Position numbers and translations under genes: made by a program
Notes under the pieces: generated by a model
Databases searched by the model: none
What the model was told of the DNA's origin: nothing
Seen by the model: only the letters and a program-made list of their open reading frames with translations
In this document: one piece after another, positions 56,998 to 64,000 of the stretch
How the letters are laid out: every line of letters begins with the position of its first letter
Position numbering within the stretch: position 1 is the first letter of the stretch
Source of the DNA: Mucispirillum schaedleri ASF457
GTDB lineage: Bacteria > Chrysiogenota > Deferribacteres > Deferribacterales > Mucispirillaceae
NCBI RefSeq assembly: GCF_000487995.2
Contig: NZ_CP097562.1
Span: 1,299,001-1,363,000, forward strand
Direction: 5' to 3'
DNA length: 64,000 nt

Positions 56998-57854
56998 TAA
57001 TATATTTCCGCCAGATAGAAAAAACCTGTTTTTGTGGAAAGTATCCTGCCAAGCTCAGATTTGGAGCTGGTTTCTGTAAGTTTTTCAAGCATTGTTTTAG
57101 GTGCAGGCACTTCATATATTTCAAGGGCTGGTTTATTCAGTTTATCTTTCATATCTTCTGCAGCCTTTCTCCATGAGCCTATATGATTAACAAGACTTTC
57201 TTTTTGAGCCATTCTGCCTGTATATATTCTGCCGTCTGCTAAAGCCATAACTTTATCTTTTGGCATACCACGCCTTTGGATAACAATATCAGTAAACTGA
57301 TAATACATATCCATAAGCACATCATTTAGCACTTGTTTATCCTGTTCAGTCATCTGCCTTGCAGGACTGCCTGCATCTTTATATGCACCGCTTTTTAAAA
57401 CAACACTTTTTACACCTATTTTATCCATAAGCTCTTGAGTATTTACTAAATTCATAATAACTCCAATGCTGCCTGTTATGGTAGATGGCTCTGCATATAT
57501 TGCATCTGCACCAAGGCTTATTAAATAACCACCGGAAGCAGCAACTGAACCCATAGCAGCATAAACTGGCTTGCCAAGGTTTAGCACATAGTCATATATT
57601 TCCATGCTTGGTGTAACTGCTCCACCGGGAGAATCCACCCTGATAATAACACCTTCAACTAATGGATTGTTTTTTAATTTTTTAAGTGTTTCTATTACTG
57701 TATGGCTGTCAAATATTTGACCGCTTATATCCATTACAGCAATAGACGGCTCTGTAAGCCCATCAGATGTTTCCAAACCAGAAAGAACTAATAAAGCTCT
57801 TGCAAATACAATAAAAATCACAACTGCTATTATTACTTTTATCCATTTTTTCAT
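56997..57854 (-). CDS. sppA: Signal peptide peptidase SppA, short form
   Basis: A 285-aa inner-membrane serine protease that degrades cleaved signal peptides. N-terminal anchor (about 6-25), then the S49 domain with catalytic Ser in GSVAASGGY and the PGGAVTPS loop. The short form lacks the N-terminal duplicate of the E. coli enzyme and carries the catalytic Lys region in the SPARQMT... segment. It starts 13 bases after the FlhB-like gene and overlaps comM by one base. Confidence 0.93.
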   Translation of the reverse strand: MKKWIKVIIAVVIFIVFARALLVLSGLETSDGLTEPSIAVMDISGQIFDSHTVIETLKKLKNNPLVEGVIIRVDSPGGAVTPSMEIYDYVLNLGKPVYAAMGSVAASGGYLISLGADAIYAEPSTITGSIGVIMNLVNTQELMDKIGVKSVVLKSGAYKDAGSPARQMTEQDKQVLNDVLMDMYYQFTDIVIQRRGMPKDKVMALADGRIYTGRMAQKESLVNHIGSWRKAAEDMKDKLNKPALEIYEVPAPKTMLEKLTETSSKSELGRILSTKTGFFYLAEIY

Positions 57855-57867
57855 AACTTATCCTTAC

Positions 57868-58122
57868 CTATGGAAGATTTTTATTAATTTTATATAATTC
57901 CTGCAAAATTTCTGCTACAGCATCATATATATCATCAGGAATATTATCATACACATCAAGAGCAGCAAGCACTTCTGCTAAATCCTTATCCTGCTTTATG
58001 GCAATATTATATTCCTTTGCAATACGCACTATTTCACTGGCTAAATCACCACTGCCGCTTGCGATAACCTTTGCTTTATTATTTTCCAAGTCACCTTTTA
58101 CTGCAGCAGCCTTTTTTATCAT
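57868..58122 (-). CDS. FlhB C-terminal-domain homologue
   Basis: An 84-aa protein matching the cytoplasmic tail of FlhB/YscU (KAKVIASGSGDLASEIVRIAKE, IKQDKDLAEVLAALDVYDNIPDDIYDAVAEILQ). It lacks the NPTH autocleavage site and the membrane part, as in FlhX/YlqH-like proteins. Such small forms can substitute for or modulate the export switch. Its start overlaps the DUF72 stop by one base. Confidence 0.82.
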   Translation of the reverse strand: MIKKAAAVKGDLENNKAKVIASGSGDLASEIVRIAKEYNIAIKQDKDLAEVLAALDVYDNIPDDIYDAVAEILQELYKINKNLP

Positions 58123-58901
58123 TAGGCCTGCTCTATCATATTTTTAAGAGTAACTGCATTTTTTGGAGCAAACCCTTTTTCTACATTGCAGAAAGAAAAG
58201 AAAATATTTTTTGCCATAACTGATACATCTCTTGCATCTTTAATAAATCGTTTTAATTCATTATCAGAATAATCATAATTTAAAAACTTTTCTGTGCCGC
58301 TGAGCCATAATGGGTCTTTACCATAAAGTCTGAAATATACACCACTATTTGAGCATACTGGTCTATATGGAGCAAAGCCGCGGAAAGATGGACCATCTAT
58401 TATACATATACCTATCTGGTTTGCCTTAAATTCATCATAATACTTTTCTTTATGCCATGTAGAGTTTGTAAGTTCCACAAATAAAGGCAGGTCTTTAAAA
58501 TTTTCCTTTAATTCAAGTAAAATATCAAAATTTTCCCTGCTTGCAGAAAAAAGATGGTGAAAATCTGCCAGTAGAGCAACAGCTGTGCCACGCTCTATGG
58601 CTGGAGTTATTCCTTCTATAAAAGATTCTATTTCTAATTTGTCTGGTTTTTTACGCATTAATGACTTATTAAGCCTGATAGAAAGTTTTATATCGCCAAG
58701 CCTGTCGCATATCCCTGCTATTTTTTCAGCTATAGGCATACGGTAAAATGTATATGTTAATTCTAGAAAATTAAGGTTAGATGCTTTATAGTGAGTAAGC
58801 AGGTCATAGTTATCTGTATCTTTTGGTGCAAATGTGCCTTTCCAATCCTCATAATTATAACCACTTGTGCCTGCATATACTTGTGTATTATTGATTTCCA
58901 T
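58122..58901 (-). CDS. DUF72 (YecE-like) protein
   Basis: A 259-aa TIM-barrel-like protein with the family signatures YAGTSGYNYEDWKGTFAP at the start, FLELTYTFYRMP, and the C-terminal FFSFCNVEKGFAPKNA. Function is unknown; an endonuclease role has been suggested for the family. First gene of the run DUF72, FlhB-like, sppA, comM. Confidence 0.9.
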   Translation of the reverse strand: MEINNTQVYAGTSGYNYEDWKGTFAPKDTDNYDLLTHYKASNLNFLELTYTFYRMPIAEKIAGICDRLGDIKLSIRLNKSLMRKKPDKLEIESFIEGITPAIERGTAVALLADFHHLFSASRENFDILLELKENFKDLPLFVELTNSTWHKEKYYDEFKANQIGICIIDGPSFRGFAPYRPVCSNSGVYFRLYGKDPLWLSGTEKFLNYDYSDNELKRFIKDARDVSVMAKNIFFSFCNVEKGFAPKNAVTLKNMIEQA

Positions 58902-59041
58902 TATTCCTCATCACTTATTATATTTATTATTTAAAGATTATTTTTATCATAAATAACCTATATTCTGCAAGGAAAATTTTTATAAACTAAAGTTAAATGC
59001 AAGATAAAGCATAAAATCTGCATTTTTTTGAAAATATTTGC

Positions 59042-59071
59042 TTGACAAAGCAACTTGTTTTTGGTTATAAA
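59042..59071 (+). promoter_or_regulatory. Promoter of tRNA-Arg
   Basis: Perfect TTGACA (59042-59047), 18 bases, TATAAA (59066-59071), 13 bases before the mature tRNA. Confidence 0.85.
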
Positions 59072-59084
59072 TACAGTCTAATAT

Positions 59085-59158
<74 letters not shown>

Positions 59159-59164
59159 CTTTTT

Positions 59165-59191
59165 AAACCTGCTTAACTAAGCAGGTTTTTT
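59165..59191 (+). terminator. Terminator of tRNA-Arg
   Basis: AAACCTGCTT pairs with AAGCAGGTTT (59165-59174 with 59179-59188) around AACT, followed by TTT. Confidence 0.9.
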
Positions 59192-59402
59192 ATACTAAAA
59201 GCTGTATTCTCAAGTAAATTGAAAATTTGAATAAATATTGATAAAATTCTTTTTGGCTATTAATTATTATATTTTTTACATAAAAAAATATTTTCTAAAA
59301 ATTAATAAAAAGTTATATTTTCTATAATTAATCTAATGGACTTACACCTTTACAAGAAAAAGAAATTTATCTAGTGGCTTAGTTCACAAACTATTACAAT
59401 TA

Positions 59403-59500
59403 AGTCATTCTGAGCCTGATTTTAAGGGCAAAAATCTAAATTATATATATTACAAGAGTGCATAATATATTTAAATCATTTGTATTTTTAGCCACTAATT
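59403..59500. repeat. Interspersed repeat, copy F
   Basis: GTCATTCTGAGCCTGATTTT and GGGCAAAAATCTAAAT (59404-59441), then an AT-rich hinge and TTTTTAGCCACT. Same orientation as copies C and D. It occupies the part of the gap next to dnaB; bases 59194-59402 hold only AT-rich sequence. Confidence 0.75.
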
Positions 59501-59511
59501 ACGAGCCAGCA

Positions 59512-60957
59512 TTATTCTAATACTTCCCCATCATAAGAGATTTTACTGCCTGCTTTTTTAGAAGTGCTTGTTTTTGCTTTTTTAATAGTTGAGCGTGCTA
59601 ATGCTTCCATTTCTTTCTGGTTTACTGGTATATCCTTATCAAAATGAGTATATGCTGCATTAAATTCCACATAGGCTGTGCCCTGCTCACCATTTCTGTG
59701 TTTTTCAATGATTATTTCTGCTACATTCTTATATGCTGTATCAGGGTTATATACTTTATCCCTGTATAAAAACATAATAATATCTGCATCCTGCTCTATG
59801 GCACCAGACTCCCTTAAATCAGAAAGTCTTGGTCTTTTATTATCTGATTTTTCTACATTCCTGTTAACCTGTGCAAGAGCAACAACAGGCACATTAAATT
59901 CCTTTGCCATACCTTTTAAAGAACGAGAGATTTCTGATATTTGCTGCTCCCTGTTCTGTAGATTTTTTGCATACCCCATAATTTGAAGATAATCTACAAA
60001 TATAATATCAAGCATGCTTTCATTATAAAGCTTTCTGCATTTTGCTTTAATCTGATTTACTGTTATTGCTGGTGTATCATCAAGGTATATAGGCAGTTTT
60101 TCAAGCACATTATTAGCTTCTAAATATCTTTCTATCTCATCGCTTGTAAAATTACCTGTTCTTAATGTTTTCTGCCCTATATGTGCTATTGCAGAAATAA
60201 GCCTTTTAACAAGCGATTCTGAACTCATTTCAAGAGAGAAAAAAGCACATGTTTTGCCAGCCTGTGCTGCATTTAAAAGCACACTTAAACCAAAAGCTGT
60301 TTTTCCCATACCGGGTCTGCCTGCTGTAACGATAAGGTCTGATTTTTGGAACCCGTTTGTCAGCTTATCAAGAGCTTCAAAGCCGGAAGGCACACCAGTA
60401 ATATCTTTATTACCAAACTGGTTTTCCTGTTGTATTTTATTTAACTGTTCCTGATGTCTTTCAAGTATGCTGCTTATAGGCTCTACAAACCGTCTGATAT
60501 TTGCTGTATCCCCTAAGCTTGATGTAATATTCTGAGCTTTGTCTATTAATGTTTCCACATCTTCTGCTACTTCATAGCCAAGGCTTGAAATAGAGCTTCC
60601 TGCACTTATTAAGCTGCGGAGTATTGCTTTTTCTTTTAATATTTCTATATACTTATCAGCATTTGCTGCATTTGGCACATTATTTACAAGTTCAGAAATA
60701 TATTCTATGCCGCCTGCTTTTTCTATATTATTTTCATCTGTTAACTGGCTGAAAAGAGTAACTAAATCAAGTGCCTGCCCTTTTTTGTTTAGATTATGCA
60801 AGGCAGAAAGTATTACTTTATTAGCAGGCTGATAAAAATCATCTGCACTTAAATGGCTTATAATTTCTTCTGCAACAGCATTATCAATAAGTATAGAAGC
60901 AATAACAGCTTGTTCTGCTTCAAGACTATTAGGCATAACTTTATTATTAGCATTCAT
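59512..60957 (-). CDS. dnaB: Replicative DNA helicase DnaB
   Basis: A 481-aa hexameric helicase that leads the replication fork. N-terminal domain PNSLEAEQAVIASIL, RecA-like core with Walker A VTAGRPGMGKTAFGLS, FFSLEMS, Walker B IIFVDYLQIM, and the arginine-finger region EIIIEKHRNGEQG. A short basic C-terminal tail follows. No intein is present. rplI lies 50 bp upstream. Confidence 0.97.
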   Translation of the reverse strand: MNANNKVMPNSLEAEQAVIASILIDNAVAEEIISHLSADDFYQPANKVILSALHNLNKKGQALDLVTLFSQLTDENNIEKAGGIEYISELVNNVPNAANADKYIEILKEKAILRSLISAGSSISSLGYEVAEDVETLIDKAQNITSSLGDTANIRRFVEPISSILERHQEQLNKIQQENQFGNKDITGVPSGFEALDKLTNGFQKSDLIVTAGRPGMGKTAFGLSVLLNAAQAGKTCAFFSLEMSSESLVKRLISAIAHIGQKTLRTGNFTSDEIERYLEANNVLEKLPIYLDDTPAITVNQIKAKCRKLYNESMLDIIFVDYLQIMGYAKNLQNREQQISEISRSLKGMAKEFNVPVVALAQVNRNVEKSDNKRPRLSDLRESGAIEQDADIIMFLYRDKVYNPDTAYKNVAEIIIEKHRNGEQGTAYVEFNAAYTHFDKDIPVNQKEMEALARSTIKKAKTSTSKKAGSKISYDGEVLE

Positions 60958-61007
60958 AATTTTACCCCATAATATAAATTACAAAATTATATTACAATAA
61001 GGCTGTA

Positions 61008-61454
61008 TCAGTTAATGGCATTGATTACAACAGTTAATTGACTTTTTACTTCTTTATAGATATTTACCTTTACTGTGTGAGTGCCTGCTTCTTTGATAGG
61101 CTCTTTTATATCAAATAGCTTTTTATCAATATGAATACCTATTTTTGCAAGTGCATCAGATATTTCCTGACTGGTAACTGCACCATAAAGCCTGCCAGTA
61201 TCCCCTGCTTTTTGATTAAACTCTATTTTTGCAGCTTTTAATTTTTCTGCTAATGCTTTTGCTTCTGCTATTTTTAATTTTTCCTGTTCTTTTAGTGATT
61301 CAAGTTTTTCTTCATGAGCTTTCATATTTGCAGGTGTTGCTTCAAGAGCTAATTTTTGTTTAAAAAGGAAGTTTTTTGCATATCCTTCTTTTACATCTTT
61401 AACATCACCTTCGTTTGCTACACCTTTGACATTTTTTAAAAAAATTACTTTCAT
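61008..61454 (-). CDS. rplI: 50S ribosomal protein L9
   Basis: A 148-aa ribosomal protein with the classic N-terminal signature [20 protein letters not shown], the long connecting helix and the C-terminal RNA-binding domain ([14 protein letters not shown]). It starts on the TAATG overlap with recX. The order rplI-dnaB is common in bacteria. Confidence 0.97.
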   Translation of the reverse strand: MKVIFLKNVKGVANEGDVKDVKEGYAKNFLFKQKLALEATPANMKAHEEKLESLKEQEKLKIAEAKALAEKLKAAKIEFNQKAGDTGRLYGAVTSQEISDALAKIGIHIDKKLFDIKEPIKEAGTHTVKVNIYKEVKSQLTVVINAIN

Positions 61455-61903
61455 TATTCAAAATCCTCTTGTTTAATTATCTTCATTACTTCACTTGGTG
61501 CATAACCTTTATTTTTTAAAAAATTTATGCACTTAATGTAGTCTTTATATGGATTATCACTTTCTTTTTTTATATACCGTCTGCTGTATTTTAATATGTA
61601 TTCTTCCATATTAATCTTTTCTTTTTCTGCAACTTCTTCTATATATGAAATATCTTTGTAGCAGCATTTTAAATACAGCTTATTAGAAATATAGTATGGT
61701 CCGTAACCTGATTTAAGTTTTGCTCTGATATAATTATATGCAGTTCTTTCATCATCAATGCAGCCTGCCTGTTCCATTTCTGCAACTGCCTTTTCTGCTT
61801 CTAAACTGCCGCACTTTTTTTCTATTTTTTCATAAAGCTCATTTTTAAAATAATCTCTCATGCTGAGCAGTTTATAAGCATAGCTAAGCCCAATTGATGC
61901 CAT
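61454..61903 (-). CDS. recX: RecX family regulator
   Basis: A 149-aa protein of the RecX family, which binds and inhibits RecA filaments. Visible: the helical repeats with [20 protein letters not shown] near the start, [26 protein letters not shown] and the C-terminal [16 protein letters not shown]. It overlaps the recA stop by one base (TAATG), the usual coupling. Confidence 0.92.
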   Translation of the reverse strand: MASIGLSYAYKLLSMRDYFKNELYEKIEKKCGSLEAEKAVAEMEQAGCIDDERTAYNYIRAKLKSGYGPYYISNKLYLKCCYKDISYIEEVAEKEKINMEEYILKYSRRYIKKESDNPYKDYIKCINFLKNKGYAPSEVMKIIKQEDFE

Positions 61904-62958
61904 TATTTTTCAGCTTCTTCCTTTTTAGATGGTTTTTCTACCTGCTGTTCCTGTGTTTCACCACTAGATATTTCTATATTATATTTTGCTCTTAACTGTT
62001 TTTCTATTGCTTTTGTTACATCAGGGTTTTGCTCTAAATATATTCTTGCATTGACTTCGCCTTGACCCAGTTTTGTATCATTCATAGAAAACCATGCCCC
62101 CGATTTCTGAATAATACCCCCATCAACAGCCATACCTAAAACAATGCTTTCATTTGATATACCTTTACCAAAAAGCACATCAAACTCTGCTTTTTTAAAT
62201 GGCGGCGACATTTTGTTTTTTACTACTTTTACAGTGATTTTATTTGCAACAACCTCTTCTTTTTCTTTTACCTGATTGCCTTTTTTAACTTCCATTCTAA
62301 CTGAGGCGTAAAACTTTAATGCATTACCACCGGTAGTAGTTTCTGGGTTGCCAAACATAACACCAAGTTTCATACGAGTTTGATTTATAAATACAAGACA
62401 TGTTTTTGATTTATTAACAATAGCAGTTAATTTTCTTAAAGCCTGACTCATAAGTCTTGCCTGCAAGCCCATATGAGAATCACCCATATCACCTTCTATC
62501 TCTGCTTTTGGAGTAAGAGCAGCAACAGAGTCTACAACTATAACATCAATAGCACCACTTCTAACAAGTGTTTCAGTTATTTCAAGAGCAGATTCTCCGT
62601 TATCTGGCTGTGATACAAGCAGGTTATCAGTATCAACACCAATTGCACCAGCATAGGCTGGGTCAAGAGCATGTTCTGCATCAATAAATGCTGCTACACC
62701 ACCCATTTTTTGTGCTTCTGCAATAATATGAAGTGCTATTGTTGTTTTACCACTTGATTCTGCACCATATATTTCTATTATCCTGCCTCTTGGAACTCCA
62801 CCTATCCCCAAAGCAATATCAAGGGATAATGCACCTGTTGGTATAACAGGTATTTTTTCATCTGGTTTATCACCTAAACGCATAAGAGAGCCTTTGCCAA
62901 AATCTTTTTCTATTTTGCCAAGAGCAAGTTCTAATGCTTTCTTTTTATCGCTGTCCAT
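61903..62958 (-). CDS. recA: Recombinase RecA
   Basis: A 351-aa recombinase. Walker [39 protein letters not shown] (Walker B), loop L1/L2 [18 protein letters not shown] and [20 protein letters not shown]. Complete, ending in a Glu/Lys-rich tail. It mediates homologous recombination and triggers LexA cleavage. Followed by recX. Confidence 0.98.
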   Translation of the reverse strand: MDSDKKKALELALGKIEKDFGKGSLMRLGDKPDEKIPVIPTGALSLDIALGIGGVPRGRIIEIYGAESSGKTTIALHIIAEAQKMGGVAAFIDAEHALDPAYAGAIGVDTDNLLVSQPDNGESALEITETLVRSGAIDVIVVDSVAALTPKAEIEGDMGDSHMGLQARLMSQALRKLTAIVNKSKTCLVFINQTRMKLGVMFGNPETTTGGNALKFYASVRMEVKKGNQVKEKEEVVANKITVKVVKNKMSPPFKKAEFDVLFGKGISNESIVLGMAVDGGIIQKSGAWFSMNDTKLGQGEVNARIYLEQNPDVTKAIEKQLRAKYNIEISSGETQEQQVEKPSKKEEAEK

Positions 62959-63032
62959 TGTGCCTCCAAAGTCTTTTTACTAATTTAATAATCTGTATAA
63001 GCGATATGTTGTATCACATAAATTAAGATACT

Positions 63033-64000
63033 TTATTTTTCTATTCTGCTGATATAGTTATTAAGTGCATTAATATATGCTTCCACAGATGCTATCAATA
63101 CATCAGTAGAATATCCTTTGCCAAGCACTTCTATACCGCTTGATGCAAACTCTGCTATAACAGTTACTTCACCTTGAGCATCTTTTCCTTGAGTTACTGC
63201 ATTAATTTTATAATTTTTAAGCCTGCCGTCACAGCCGGATATTCTTTCAACAGCTTTAAAGGCAGCATCAACTGGACCTTCACCAGTAGAAGAGTCAGTT
63301 AATATTGTGCCGTCATCTTTTTTAAGCCTGAGTGTTGCTGTTGCTATAAGACTTGAGCCACTGTTAAATCCAACATAGTCAAGTTCATAATATTTTTTAG
63401 CATCACTTAATTTACCTAAAATTATAGCTTCTAAATCTTCATCAAATATTTCTTTCTTTTTATCTGCCAAATCTTTAAAAGCGGAAAATGCTTTTTCCAG
63501 ATGTTCATTATCTAAATTATATCCCATCTCTGCAAGCCTTGTTTTAAATGCTGCTCTGCCTGAGTGTTTGCCAAGCACAAGTGAATTTTTCATGATACCC
63601 ACACTTTCTGCAGTCATTATCTCATAAGTAGTGCGTTCTTTTAACACCCCGTCTTGATGTATGCCTGATTCGTGGGCAAAAGCATTTTTACCAACAACAG
63701 CTTTATTTGGCTGCACATCTACACCAGTTATGCTTGTTATCATTCTGCTTGTTTTATATATTTCTGTTGTATTTATTGTAGTTTCTATATCTTTATAAAA
63801 ATCTTTCCTTACATTTATAGCCATGCATATTTCTTCAAGAGCAGAGTTTCCTGCCCGCTCACCAATACCATTTATAGTGCATTCTACCTGGTCTGCACCT
63901 GCTCTGATAGCAGCGAGTGAGTTTGCAACCCCCATGCCTAAGTCATCATGGTTGTGAGTGCTTAGCACTACTTTATCTATATTTGCAACATTATTTTTTA
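63033..64000 (-). CDS. leuA: 2-isopropylmalate synthase, 3' part (runs off the right edge)
   Basis: Catalyses the first committed step of leucine synthesis. The window holds the last about 322 residues; the frame stays open to base 64000, so the start lies outside. The metal-binding [15 protein letters not shown] motif, then [11 protein letters not shown] and the C-terminal leucine-binding regulatory domain (about 63033-63420) are present. It is unlinked from leuCD (38.9-40.9 kb). Homocitrate synthase is a close relative, but the regulatory domain and the presence of leuCD favour LeuA. Confidence 0.93.
   Translation of the reverse strand, partial: KNNVANIDKVVLSTHNHDDLGMGVANSLAAIRAGADQVECTINGIGERAGNSALEEICMAINVRKDFYKDIETTINTTEIYKTSRMITSITGVDVQPNKAVVGKNAFAHESGIHQDGVLKERTTYEIMTAESVGIMKNSLVLGKHSGRAAFKTRLAEMGYNLDNEHLEKAFSAFKDLADKKKEIFDEDLEAIILGKLSDAKKYYELDYVGFNSGSSLIATATLRLKKDDGTILTDSSTGEGPVDAAFKAVERISGCDGRLKNYKINAVTQGKDAQGEVTVIAEFASSGIEVLGKGYSTDVLIASVEAYINALNNYISRIEK

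Overview
This 64 kb window is chromosomal DNA of a low-GC (about 30% by eye), Gram-negative, flagellated bacterium. Outer-membrane lipoprotein machinery (lnt), a flagellin with an export-switch homologue, [NiFe]-hydrogenase maturation genes (hypA, hypB) and the general protein flavour suggest Deferribacterota, most like the mouse-gut genus Mucispirillum. That assignment is inference from gene content and base composition, not from a database match.

Layout. 1-5.4 kb: a compact type II-C CRISPR-Cas locus made of a tracrRNA leaving the left edge on the minus strand, cas9, cas1, cas2, a terminator, and an array of 11 repeats and 10 spacers. The repeat reads as a complete sigma-70 promoter on the minus strand, so each crRNA can be transcribed on its own. 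5.4-9.2 kb: a membrane coiled-coil gene behind a sigma-54 promoter, a large envelope protein, an intact cobalamin riboswitch with no convincing target gene, and an interspersed repeat. 9.2-16.6 kb: a phospholipase D-family protein, a lipoprotein, then a minus-strand run of fic, an L,D-transpeptidase gene, a frameshifted yraN, rnhB, hypB, hypA and a UvrD-type helicase. 16.7-21.7 kb: a type III restriction-modification pair. 21.8-28.1 kb: rpsU and the proteostasis group lon, clpX, clpP, tig. 28.1-29.5 kb: three tRNAs (Gly, Leu, His) divergent from a lipoprotein whose promoter spacer contains a run of nine C, a strong candidate for phase variation.

29.6-46 kb: lnt, tatA, ecfT, truA, a ROK kinase, an AlkD-like gene whose 3' end lies in a tandem repeat, an orphan histidine kinase, a FliL-like gene, mtaB, leuC-leuD, a YwqK-like protein, a flavodoxin/ferredoxin protein, a membrane/cytidylate-kinase-like fusion and a PfkB kinase. 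46-53 kb: small hypotheticals and a large flagellin behind a sigma-28 promoter with a YezD-like gene downstream. 53-64 kb: a degenerate AAA/DUF4143 protein, glpT, comM-like, sppA, an FlhB-C-terminal homologue, a DUF72 gene, tRNA-Arg, dnaB, rplI, recX, recA and the 3' part of leuA, which runs off the right edge.

How it works together: defence is layered (Cas9 and type III R-M); motility is under alternative sigma factors; the proteases form one block; leucine synthesis is split between leuCD and leuA. A family of interspersed repeats with short paired cores recurs about six times between operons. The most notable observations are the self-transcribing CRISPR repeat with a first repeat decayed mainly in its guide-tag half, the C9 tract between -35 and -10 of a lipoprotein gene, and the orphan cobalamin riboswitch.
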